Part shown: positions 32,460-64,000 of the stretch, piece by piece
Position numbering within the stretch: the stretch's first letter is position 1
Layout: each line of letters opens with the position of its first letter
Origin: Larus michahellis
Lineage: Eukaryota; Chordata; Aves; Charadriiformes; Laridae
Length of the DNA: 64,000 nucleotides
Reading direction: 5' to 3'
Assembly: GCF_964199755.1 (NCBI RefSeq)
Contig: NC_133917.1
Coordinates: 3,231,501 to 3,295,500, forward strand
The notes under the pieces: model-generated
The model's input: only the letters and a program-made list of their open reading frames with translations
Database searches by the model: none
What the model was told of the DNA's origin: nothing
Program-made: the position numbers and the translations under genes

Positions 32460-34190
32460 CTCTCAAACATTTTTTGTTGCCCTTGACATCCCCAGCCAGA
32501 TTTAATTCCATCAGGGCTTTGCCTTTCCTAACCTCATCCCTGGCTGCTCAGATAATTTCTCTGCATTCCTCCCAGGCTACCTGCCCTTGCTTCCACCCTC
32601 CATAGGCCTCCTTTTTCAGTTTGAGTTTCTCCAGGAGCTCCTTGGTCATCCATGCAGGCATCCTAATGTTTTTGCCTGGCTTCCTCTTTGTTGGGAGGCA
32701 TTGCTCCTGAGCTTGGAGGAGGTGATCCTTGAATACTAACCAGCGTGCTTGGGCCTTTCTTCCTCCAGGGCTTTATCCCATGGGAGTCTACCGAGCAGAT
32801 CCCTGAAGAAGCCACGGTCTGCTCTTCTGAAGCCCAGGACAGTGAGCTTATTTGTGTGCCCTCCTCACTGCCCTAAGGATCCTGAACGCCAACAGTTCAT
32901 GGTCACTGCAGCCAGCGCTGCCCTTGAGCTTCACATTCCTCACCATCCCTCCTTGTTGGTGAGAACAAGGTGCAGCATGACATCTCTCCTCATTGGCTCC
33001 TCTGTCACTTGGAGAAGGAAGCTGTCATCAACACATTCCAGGAACCTCCTGGATTCCTTATGCCCTGCTGTGTTGCCCCTCCAACAGATATTGGGGTGGT
33101 TGAAGTCCCCCATGAGGACGGGGGCTTGTGAGCTTGAAGCTACTCCTATCTGTCTATAGACGTCCTCATCTGCTCAGTCTTCCTGGTCAGGTGGTCTGGA
33201 GCAGACCCCCACTCTAATGTCCCTGTCCTCTTTTTAATTCTGACCCGTAAGCTCTTGGTTGGCTCCTCATCCATCCCCAGACGGAGCTCCGCGTGCCCCA
33301 GCTGGTCATTGATGCAGAGGGCAGCACCCCCTCCTCATTCCCGCTCCCCGTCCTTCCTGAAGAGCCTGTATCCTTCCGTCCCGATGCTCCGGTCACAGCA
33401 GCCATCCCACCACGTCTCTGTGACGCCAATGAGATCACAGCCCTGCAGGTGTGTGCGCGTCTCCAACTCCTCCTGTTTATCTCCCATGCTCCGTGTGTTT
33501 GCATAGAGGCATTTAAGCTGGTTCCCGATGAAGCTGCCTTACTGGCTGCAGTGGCTGCAATCCCTTCCTGCTCTCCTGCTGACCTGAGATCCTTCTCCAG
33601 ACTCTGGGCGTCCATTGCTGACGCTGGCATCAAACTGGTAGGAGTGGGATGGATTGAGGTTCCCCTGCCCAGGCGACTCTAAAGCCTCTTCCCCAGCTTG
33701 GCAAGCCCCTGACGGAAGATGCTCTTCCCCTTCTCTGATAGATGGACCCCATCAGCCCCCAGCAGACCTGGTTTCTCAAAGCGTGTGCCATGGTCTGGGC
33801 AGCCAAACACCTGGCTGTGGCACCGGTCCTGCAGCCATTTATTGCTCTGCCAGATCCACCCGGCCCAATAAACCCCCGTCCCTTTGACTGGGAGGATTGA
33901 TGGAAAAACTATTGGCGCCCCCGAGTCCCTGTCTGTCGCTCCCAGGGCTCGGTACTCCTTCTTGGTACTTCTCAGGCCATTCCTTGGAGTGTTGTTGGTG
34001 CCCACGTGAAACAACAGCAGCAGATAATAGTCAGAGGATTGCACAAGGCTTGGGAGTCTCCCGGTGAGATCCCTGATGCCCCCTGGTAGGAGGCGTACCC
34101 TGCCGGGTGGCTGGGTGCCTCCAAACCGCTCAGCAGAGTCACCCACTGCTGGCACCAGCAGCAATTCCTGGAAAAAAATTTCAGGAATGA
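32460..34190 (-). mobile_element. CR1 LINE, internal fragment (ORF1 end + ORF2 start)
   Basis: Read on the - strand from 34190, it shows the end of an ORF1 esterase (VPAVGDSA, FHVGTNNTPRN, LLGADGVHLSEKGKSIF) ending at 33679. The ORF2 endonuclease follows (a SMGDKQEELE-like block near 33490, a GDFNHPNICW-like block near 33090, HLVLTNKEG and GCSDHEL near 32930), with the linker at 32470. It stops there, so the polymerase half is missing. CR1 copies usually lose the 5' end, so a missing 3' half points to a later deletion or rearrangement. Confidence 0.82.
33679..34180 (-). pseudogene. CR1 ORF1 esterase remnant
   Basis: An open frame of about 165 codons with the SGNH-type blocks GDS (near 34140), HVGTNN (near 34000) and DGVHLS (near 33735), in the right order. 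The N-terminal part is absent or replaced by the adjacent CR1 tail at 34236-34640. It differs clearly in sequence from the ORF1 at 24950-25754, so a different CR1 lineage is likely. Confidence 0.7.
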
Positions 34191-34235
34191 CAACATGCAA
34201 ATACAACAAAGAGTGCAAAAGAAGTGCTTAAGAAC

Positions 34236-34640
34236 AAGACTAATTCCTAATGGCGGAATCACGGACTTTGCGAGCTGGAAGGGACCTCTAGAGATCACCC
34301 AGTCCCACCCCCCTGCCGGAGCAGGGTGGCCCAGAGCACGTCGCTCAGGGCTGCATCCAGGCGGGTCTCGAAAGCCCCCAGAGAAGGGGACTCCACACCC
34401 TCCCCGGGCAGCCTGTTCCGGGGCTCCGTCACCCTCGCCGTAAAGAAGTTTTTTCTCATATTCGATCAGAACTTCCCACATTCCAATTCGTGCCCGTCAC
34501 CCCTCGTCCTGTCACTGGGAACCACTGAAAAGAGTCTGGCTCCATCCTCCTTACACCCACCCTTTAGATACTTGTCAACGTTAACAAGGTCTCCCCTCGG
34601 CCTTCTCCAGGCTGAAGAGTCCCAGCTCTCTCAGCCTTTT
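34236..34640 (-). mobile_element. CR1 LINE 3' fragment
   Basis: On the - strand this is nearly identical to the 3' part of the nested CR1 at about 24540-24935. It shares a ~70-residue translated stretch without change and the same CTCTAGAGGTCCCTTCCA 3' motif. It is 5'-truncated and lies directly upstream of the older internal CR1 fragment. Confidence 0.92.
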
Positions 34641-36768
34641 AATGATATTCAAGTTCTAAGAATAAGCTTCTAAAGACCAATCTGAAACAATCCCAGCTGT
34701 GTATTCATTCAAACTCGTATTTTCCAGCCACTACTAACAGCAAGGCTCAACTCGAGCTGCTGCCATGCATTAAGGGATCTGCAAGGAGACACCTCCTTTC
34801 GTTACTGGTTTTCAATCCATACGTACAGGATTGAGTTTAACGCCTTCTAAAGCATTAATGGTTTTATTGCTAAAATTTCTTGGGTTAACGTTAACAATAG
34901 GTTTTTCTACTAAAGAAAGCACGTCTTGAAAGAGCTCAGGGGACTTTCAAGAACTTTAATACCTAATTCATTTCATGATTTATTTAGTCAGTTTTACTAG
35001 AATCAGGCCACAGGTTACTCATTTTGGGGATGCCCCATCCCTGGAGGGGTTCAAGGCCAGGTTGGACGGGGTTTGGAGCCACCTGGGCTGGGGGAGGTGT
35101 CCCTGCCCAGGGCAGGGGGTGGAATGAGATGAGCTTTAATGTCCTTTCCCACCCAAACCGTTCTGTGATTCTGTGACTCGCATCCCCTCAGGCTGTGTTT
35201 ATTTGTCCCCCTGGATCGAAGCATGCTGCCTGCCCGGGGTTCCAGTGCCAGAACCCTCCAAGCTGTCCCTTCAGAGTTTTTCCATCAGAGAAAACCAGGA
35301 GGAGGCTGGAAATAGACCACGTCTAGGTCTCACATCTTCACACGCTCATCATTGCCTTGGTGGACACACATGGACGCAAAACCCTGTAAGACTCCCAAGT
35401 TTTCCAGCCTTGATGGAGCCTGGGAACCAGAGAAGACACGCACATAGGTGACAGAACTGCATCAGCGATGATGCAACTTCGTAACTGATTTCTCCTGATA
35501 TGAGAATGTCCTGATATGAATGTTAGCTAAACACTTTCATCATCAAGGAATAACAGCATTTTATTACCTGGCCCAGCCAAGCACAGACTGAGCGTACTCC
35601 AAGGTCAAATATTTTGTTTAGCTGGGCCTTCAAATATTCATGGATCCAAAGAAACGTAAGGAATTAGCTTACACCTGATTGCAATTAAAAAATACTGCAC
35701 ACCGTTTGTGCTGCTATGGGTCACACCCTTCCAACCCTACTGCTGAGGACAGATGAGTGCTGAGCACCACCAGCCATCACCAAAAGGGTGAACTATTTAT
35801 CTAATAATTATTTTTTTTCTAAATGAAATGGTGCCCGCTTCCCTTAGTGGGATCTTTCCCGAAGTACTGGTGAAGCTGGTTTCTGGCGCAGTGATGCTCC
35901 TCGCGGGGCGGCTCCGGCCTGTCAGTGAAGGTCAGGGCTCAGCGGCCGCCCCGGCGCAGGAACCACAGCTCCTGGGGGGAAAAGCTGCTTCACCATCTGC
36001 CGCACCGTCCTCCGGCCCCGCGGCACGTCTGCCTCGGCCGCAGGGAGCCCACGAGCTGCTCGGTGCTGGCGGGATTGGCGCTTGGAGGATGCTGCATGTC
36101 TGATGGCATTAGAGCCAAGAGGGACAGCAGCGTTCACTCTGGAGCGGAAGGAGGGCTGGGGCCTGAGAGCTGAAGAGGCTGCTCAGGGGTTGCAGGTCCC
36201 CCTGGAGCGGTGTTTGCAGGGGTAGGTTAATGGAAGGGAGCGGTTGTGGCAGAACACATCCCCTCATGGAGCTGAGCACTTGGCCTCCCGAAAGCATGAC
36301 CGGCCTGAACACACGCTGCTCAGGCTGGGGCGAGCTTGGCGTTGGGACCCTGCGGGTTTCACTGATGTGACTTTTCTCCCCTGGGATGGGGAGCCCGGCT
36401 GCTCCTCTGGGGCAGGGACTGGACCACATTTCAGGTCAGCCCGACTTTGCAAAGTCCTGTCCCCCGCTGCCAGTTTCTGCTCCAGCAGCGGTGACAATGG
36501 GCTGGGGATGATGGACCCTGGGAGACACAGTGCCGATGGGTGCTGCTGCGCAAGGGGGCCGGAATGACAGGGCAGGCAGGAGAAGCCATTCAAACAAGGT
36601 GGATGTACCCTGTGATTGCAAATTCCAAAGTAAGAAGACGTACAGTACGAAGGAACACCCTGTATGAAATTCCGCCATCAAAGCCCCAGCCCACTGTTCG
36701 ACCGCGTTCCTCCTCCCTCCCTCTCCCTGTCAGCCTCGACCCCCTCCCGCCTTTGTGTGACACAGACC
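34641..36768. other. Intergenic DNA, no supported gene
   Basis: It is moderately AT-rich to about 35830, then GC-richer. Apart from the short CR1 piece at 35030-35178 I recognise no repeat, exon or RNA gene. Confidence 0.4.
35030..35178 (+). mobile_element. Short CR1 3' tail
   Basis: The sequence contains CCATCCCTGGAGGGGTTCAA, GGTGTCCCTGCCCAGGGCAG and an ending in CCCAAACCGTTCTGTGATTC. This matches the last ~150 bases of the CR1 copies at 15686-16143 and 36769-37235. Confidence 0.88.
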
Positions 36769-37235
36769 AGAGAATCACAGAATCACAGAATGGTTTGGGT
36801 GGGAAGGGACATTAAAGCCCACCCAGTGCCACCCCCTGCCCCGGGCAGGGACACCTCCCCCAGCCCAGGTTGCTCCAAGCCCCGTCCAACCTGGCCTTGA
36901 ACCCCTCCAGGGATGGGGCAGCCACAGCTTCTCTGGGCAACCTGGGCCAGGGGCTCACCCCCCTCACAGCCAAGAATTTCTTCCCCAGATCTCACCTAAA
37001 TCTCCCTCTTGCAGTGTAAAACCCTTCCCCCTCGTCCCATGGCTCCCCTCCCTGCTCCAGAGTCCCTCCCCAGCTTTCCTGGAGCCCCTTGAGGGACTGG
37101 AAGGGGCTGGAAGGTCTCCGCGGAGCCTTCTCTTCTCCAGGCTGAACCCCCCCAGCTCTCTCAGCCTGTCCCCACAGCAGAGGGGCTCCAGCCCTCCCAG
37201 CATCTCCAGGGCCTCCTCTGGCCCCGCTCCAACAG
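36769..37235 (-). mobile_element. CR1 LINE 3' fragment
   Basis: The reverse complement carries the CR1 reverse-transcriptase end (RELGGFSLEKRRLRGDLP) and the standard 3' UTR, finishing in AATCACAGAATCACAG-type repeats on the + strand at 36774. It is almost the same sequence as 15686-16143, in inverted orientation. Confidence 0.92.
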
Positions 37236-38644
37236 CTCCATGAATAAAAACTAAATAATAAATAAACAGTAATCAGTAAACAATAAAAGTGGGGAGCAAG
37301 GGCAGCACAGGGGAAAACCCAGCGTCATGAGGAGGTGATGCCAAGGCAAAAAACAGCTCAGCCCGCCGGTGGGGACGCGATCGGATGGAGCCGGGCCGGT
37401 TTGGGACATTTGTAGCAGCGTTTTTGTCACTCCCCCCCGCGGTGCCTGGGATTCTCGGTTGCTGATTCCGCCTCACAGACCCCTCTGCGGGAGGGAATGA
37501 GACGCCCAGTTTACCAGCGGGTACGACTGGGGCAGGAGCCGGGAGCAGGAGCCGAGCTGCGCTTGCTGCAGGAGACGCCCTCACGCGCGCCTCTGATGTT
37601 ACAGCACACAGCAAACTGGCAACGGGGAAATGATGTTTTAATTTTACTTGTTTAAAAAAAGAATAAAATTAAATCACACCGGCGTTGCTGTCTCGGTGTG
37701 GCACATTGCCCCGGCGATGTGCAGGACGGCACAACCATACGCCGTGTCCCGCACTCCTCGGCTGTCTGGCCTTAACTGAGCGGCAAAATTCACATTTCTT
37801 GAATAATTGGACCAAAACTCTGACAGCAAAAATAACATCGAGGCGCAACCCTCAGCCATTTGACTGGCTTTGGGCTAAATCCTGCCCTCCAAGGAGGCAG
37901 AGCCGGTGCCAGAGCCCGGCCCTGCGGGTCCGAAGCTGGAGGGACGATGGGCCGAGAGTGGGGGGCAGGTGGAGGGGTCACTTGCTGCTGGCTGCACCCC
38001 ACTATTAGACCCTCCAGCACCACTGAGCCCAGGACCCCAGGCACTGGGAGCACGTGGGCTCGTGCCCCGGCTGTGGGCAGGGTCCCCACCGACGGGTCCA
38101 CGTCACTGCACGGGGACCCTGCTGGTCCTGAAGAAGAGGGAGGTGACATGGGGGTCCCGCAGCGACGTGCCCGACCCGGGGTTGCAGCGGGAGGTCCCCC
38201 AGCACTGTCCATGGCCAAGAGCTCGCTGGCCACTCTACACCCGCCTGGGCTCGTCCGTAAGTGACTGTTACTGCAGGTGAGGGGGCTGCAGGGTCAGACG
38301 CGGCACAGCCAGGCCCTCCCCTGCCGGGGCTGGTCCAAGGTGGGTGGCGGCGGCAGGGCTGTCCCCTACACGGAGGGCAAGGGACGTCAGGGTCATCTCT
38401 GGGCCAAGGGCACCCATCTCCGAGACGGAAACACGGAGCTGGTGCCAGGACAGGGAGACCGAGCCGTGTCCCCGGCACCCACCGAGACCCCGCACCGAGT
38501 CACCCCCCCAAACCCCTCCAACAGCAACTTGTCCGCTCCCTTCCGCAGGCTTTGGGTAAAAAAGCCTGGAGGACATATGGGGGGGTCTGGAGGGGAAGGA
38601 GGATGCAGACAAATAACCGGGACACCGAGACAACCTTACCTTGT
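37236..38644. other. Intergenic DNA before the SCN8A 3' end
   Basis: GC-rich unique sequence with overlapping short frames on both strands but no recognised domain. A sharp change to AT-rich sequence near 38640 marks the likely end of the SCN8A transcript. Confidence 0.4.
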
Positions 38645-38662
38645 TCAGTGAAAAGGGTAACA

Positions 38663-38668
38663 TTTATT
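38663..38668 (-). promoter_or_regulatory. SCN8A: Distal AATAAA poly(A) signal
   Basis: A canonical AATAAA on the - strand, about 20 bases before the abrupt change from AT-rich to GC-rich sequence. It is the best candidate for the distal end of the SCN8A message. Confidence 0.5.
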
Positions 38669-41600
38669 TTCAGTTCTTTTGGCTTATAGTAACGCAATTG
38701 TTAATCATGTTGGGTAAGATCGTTATGAGCCACCATGCAATTTCTAATACACTAATCTTCACTATTGATCTTTTACAGCTTTAACATTTTAATTATTTTT
38801 TTTTTTTGCGGCGTAAAATTAAATAATTCAAACTCAGGTGTGGCCTCTATGTAACATCATGGTTTTATTTTAATTTGTTTCGTTCAACATTGGCTTCTAT
38901 ATTTTAAGAAAAGGTGAACAGGAAAAGTGAGTAAAGCAGCTTGAATTGGTATTTCTTGATCGCCCTTCCCCTCTGCTCTTTGAAGAACAGCCACAAATTA
39001 ACCCAAAAGGGAGGACTTTGTAAGTGGAGGAGGGAAGAGTTGTCGTCTTGATGTTTGGCTACGACTTTTTAATTGACACCACCCCCCCTTGCTTTATTTC
39101 CACCATCCTGAACATAAATCCCCTGTAGGCACCTGAATTCAGGGGTTGGCGAATGACGCCGACGACCCCAACGCTCTTTGGCCAACGTCTCCTCCCTGCT
39201 CTTGGCCTCCCCCGGCGCCGACGTGCAGGAACCTGGCGCTGGCAGCACCTGGAGCCACGGCCGGAGGAAACCTCTGCCCGAGGGAGGGAGCTCGGGGAGA
39301 AAAACCACCCCCAAAAAACCCCCCAGGAAGTTTTTCTTGAAGCGGAAGGACTGATGGCGGCCCACCAACAGCTGAAGAACCGCTCCGCTCCCGTTCAGTC
39401 TCAGCACCGCTGGCCTCTCGCATTTAATACAGATCTGATGGTAAAAAAATGAATACATAGACATAGTTTGAAGGGACTTTTTATTTTAAAGTAATTGAGT
39501 AGCTTAATGAAATGGCCAGCACGACCGCTAAACGTACCAAGCTTCACCTACGAGCCAATAGCCCAGCTTAAGAACAATTATGAAGTTTAGCCAAATCTTG
39601 CATAGAAGTGGTCAACTTATTGCACATTGGAACCCAAAGATAGATATACTTTTGCTGTGGCAAAGATCAATTGCAATAAAGCTTTTTTTTTTAAAATCTA
39701 GTTTTTTTTGGGGGGGAGGAGGGTAGGGGTTGGTTTGTCTTTTATTTTTTTTTTCTTTGGGGGACGTTTCCTGGCTATCTAAAGTCTAAGGAAAACAGAA
39801 GAATATTAAAAAAATAAAAATAAACATGGACAATGGCATAAGCCAGAAGCCATTCTATTATTTTTGTAGTTCTTTGTATTTACAAAAAGGCATGCCGATA
39901 AAATAAAATGATATATTACAGTATTTATAATATTCTCTTAAAAAGTTCAACCACACTTTTCAGCTATTTTTTTTTTCTCTTTTGTGCTGTTTACAACGTA
40001 GCCTGTACATATGTATGTAGTTTTTCTTTGTTATGATACATCACATCCTAGGAGCGACTGGGGCAAGAGCTGACAGGGTACAAAAGGTTCCTGGCCGCGT
40101 TGCTGGGTGCAGGACGGCTCCGCCGAGCTGGCGATGGCGAGGGCGCCGGCCCCGGCGGCTGCTGGGCGGCTTCCTGCTGGGTTTAGGGGTTTTTAAGTGA
40201 CTCCTGTCATTTTCCGGCTTGTGAGATGATGCCAACTGAGGTCCCTCCTGCCATCCACTTCCGTCCTCTTGGGTTTTTGCCCCGCCATTCCGGGGAATCG
40301 GCTGACACCGACCCCTCACTCTCCATCCCCGGGCGAGCGCCCGCGCTGCGGCGCTGCCGCCCCCCGCGCAGACGCCCCTGGCCCCAACGGGAAAAAACCT
40401 GCCAGCCAGAGCGGCGGCCGAGGCCGGCTTGGTGACAAGGACAGCACGGAGCAGGACGTGGGGAGGGCCGGGCCTGGGCGCTGAGGAACAGCGAGGTTGG
40501 GCCCGGGCGCCATGTCAGCCACCGCCGCAGCGGGGCTGGGAAAGGGCAGCTCCGGCCCCCACCCGCCCCGGGGGGCCAGTGCGGCCCCCCCCATGGAGGT
40601 GCCTGGGGAGACGGAGAAGGCTCCGGAGCCCGGGATGGGGCCGCTCCTTGCTCAGAACCCTCCCGGCCACCAGTCCCCACACAGCGGCCACCCCCAGTGC
40701 TGCCGCAGGGCCCGGAGAGCCGGGGGTCCCGCAGCCACCCCCCGGGCCAGGGCACGGCCCCGGCCCCCAGCGTGACGGCCTCGGGGACGCTCCCCGTGTC
40801 TCCGGTAGAGATAACACACTGATTTTTCACAGCACTTATCTCTAACCGAAAAAAAAGAAAAAAAAGAAAAAGAAAAAGAGTGTCTACGCTGCAGGATGGA
40901 GGCTGAATAACGATTGGTATTAATGATAAATATTGCAGGATACAAATGAACTTACTGACTGGTATTTAAGCCCTAGATTTTGGTTTTACAGTGACAAGAG
41001 TATAACAAGCCATTCTCAGTTTTTATCACCTCCCCTCGGACGAGGTCCAGAGCAGCATTTAGTTTTGTCATATTTCAGTGTGCAAAAAGATGGCTGTACG
41101 GAAAAAAAAAGACAAGTCGTTAAACATACACACACAAGTATTTCCTCCGCTCGTTTCTTTTTGTTGGTTCCTTTTTGTTTGTTTTTTTTTTTTTTTTCCT
41201 CCTACTGGCGGGTCTAGGACCGATCGGGAAGGACGGGCAGAGGGGCCAGTTAGTGTGAAAGTTTATCTCCAAATACAGTGTACGGTAGTCAGTGGAGTGC
41301 CTGGAATTTATGGCTTAAACACACTGCTGTGGACAGATTACTGAGTGTCTTGTGGTCTAATGGTTCCTCATGCATGGTCCCTGGTCACGGCATGCCATCA
41401 TGCAAGTCGCTTCTATGCATTGAACAAGCACTTTTTTTTTTTTTGGGGGGGAATCAGCCCGAGCTGCCTCCAGGCTGAAGGTACCCGATTACCCCATCTC
41501 CCAAACCAAGTAAAGCCCATGTAGAAAGTAGAATGCAGATAATAAATACCAAATAAACTATGACAATTAAATGGCATGGGCTAAATGGGTGGTTTGTTTC

Positions 41601-41830
41601 CTTTTCTCTTTTTTTTTTTTTTTTACTTATTTTAACTTTTTTCTGTTTTTTCTTTTTTTTTTTTTTTTTTTTGCTGCTTAACTAAATGCAAATCTAGTTT
41701 TGCATGAACAAACCCTTTAAGACTGTGACTTCTGGGTTTTCTTTCGATAATAATCAACAAAATGGGAAAATAAAATCCATTTTTGGCTGCTTTGGAAAAT
41801 ATATGAATCCCAGCAGCGGGTTTTGTTTCA

Positions 41831-41856
41831 GTGTGTGTGTGTGTGTGTGTGTGTGT
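41831..41856. repeat. (GT)13 microsatellite
   Basis: A perfect GT dinucleotide run within the SCN8A 3' UTR; on the transcribed strand it reads as CA repeats, a known hnRNP L type of binding sequence. Confidence 0.9.
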
Positions 41857-42163
41857 TTTATTTCGCTTGTTTGTCCTAAGTTGCATTGACTGATGTGGAA
41901 CATGCAGTATCCACCTGCCCAAACAATAGAAAATCCATTTTTTTTCCTTTTTTGTGTTTAAATGTTTGTTTACAAGGGTCCTTTAAACAGGTGGTAGGTC
42001 ACTGCTTTAGATGCAACGCTGTCACACAGTAAGCAGACTATGTTTGGTATAAGATCTTCAGGTAAGTGTCTCCACAGCTGTTCTGTATTGATATATTTCA
42101 GGAAGTTTGTAAACAATCTTTTCGCTTGCAAATATTTTAATTTGTACAATTTATTATTTTGTC

Positions 42164-63849
<21,686 letters not shown>

Positions 63850-64000
63850 TTAGTTTTCATACAATTTTATTACAGGAGGCAGCAGGAATTTGAGATCATC
63901 AACCTCATATGGCTGCTGTTCATAAATTCTTGCTGGCTCCTGCATAACGTATTTGGAAATCTCATCTCCGCGTGCTGTCCATTTCAGAATTTCCGTCATC
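63850..64000 (-). CDS. Unidentified partial reading frame running off the window
   Basis: The - strand is open from the window edge to a TAA at 63850-63852. An ATG at 63999 gives 49 residues starting MTEILKWTARGDEIS and ending LKFLLPPVIKLYEN. Composition is protein-like (charged and aromatic residues mixed, no low complexity). It does not match any sodium-channel segment, since the exon due next upstream encodes the Ser/Gly-rich I-II linker. It is on the same strand as SCN8A. It could be the terminal exon of a gene nested in or next to the SCN8A intron, a retrocopy, or chance. I do not recognise the family. Confidence 0.35.
   Translation of the reverse strand, partial: MTEILKWTARGDEISKYVMQEPARIYEQQPYEVDDLKFLLPPVIKLYEN

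Larger units (their letters stand above)
38645..42163 (-). other. SCN8A: SCN8A 3' UTR
   Basis: After the stop at 42164-42166 (- strand), about 3.5 kb of mostly AT-rich, poly-T/poly-A-laden DNA runs to a composition break near 38640. Nav1.6 mRNAs are known for long 3' UTRs. Several AATAAA hexamers occur on the - strand (for example near 42150, 41860, 39485 and 38665), so alternative ends are possible. GC-rich blocks at about 39120-39420 and 40050-40800 interrupt it and are unexplained. Confidence 0.55.

Noticed and set aside
63850-64000. Upstream SCN8A exon
   Set aside because: The residues do not match the I-II linker or any other sodium-channel segment, and the frame ends in a stop.

Overview
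This is a bird nuclear genome window. The evidence is vertebrate genes with introns, many CR1 retrotransposon fragments (the dominant avian LINE) and an avian-type solo LTR. No mammalian L1, Alu or B-type repeats were seen. High GC, long G/C runs and many minisatellites suggest a GC-rich microchromosome. The species cannot be told from the sequence alone.

The window holds two genes in tail-to-tail order. FIGNL2 (fidgetin-like 2, an AAA-family ATPase relative) is on the + strand. Its whole 728-codon reading frame lies in one exon at 18238-20424, behind a splice acceptor at 18225-18226. A CpG island with a candidate non-coding first exon lies at about 2175-2582, so intron 1 would be about 15.6 kb. 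SCN8A (voltage-gated sodium channel Nav1.6) is on the - strand. Fourteen exons between 42164 and 62863 encode domain II through the C-terminus, 1,269 complete codons plus the stop. This equals the last ~64 % of the ~1980-residue family protein. Domain I and the 5' end lie beyond the right edge. The same FIGNL2/SCN8A neighbourhood is known in human 12q13.

Layout: 1-2175 is non-genic, with a G-rich minisatellite. 2175-2760 is the CpG island and promoter. 2583-18226 is the putative FIGNL2 intron, with a (CATC)n array, two CR1 copies, two minisatellites and several AT-rich islands that may be regulatory. 18227-22345 is the FIGNL2 terminal exon. 22345-38640 is intergenic DNA dominated by retrotransposons: an LTR split by a near-full-length CR1, itself split by a second CR1, and further CR1 pieces at 32.5-37.2 kb. 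About 38645-42163 is the SCN8A 3' UTR. 42164-64000 is the SCN8A body, with two CR1 copies very close to splice sites. An unidentified 49-codon reading frame runs off the right edge on the - strand.

The most notable features are an AT-AC intron in SCN8A between the domain III S6 exon and the inactivation-gate exon, the LTR/CR1/CR1 nest, the unusual nucleotide-binding motifs of FIGNL2 with a possible overlapping upstream reading frame, and the unidentified terminal reading frame at the right edge. I found no RNA genes, CRISPR arrays or prokaryotic-type systems.
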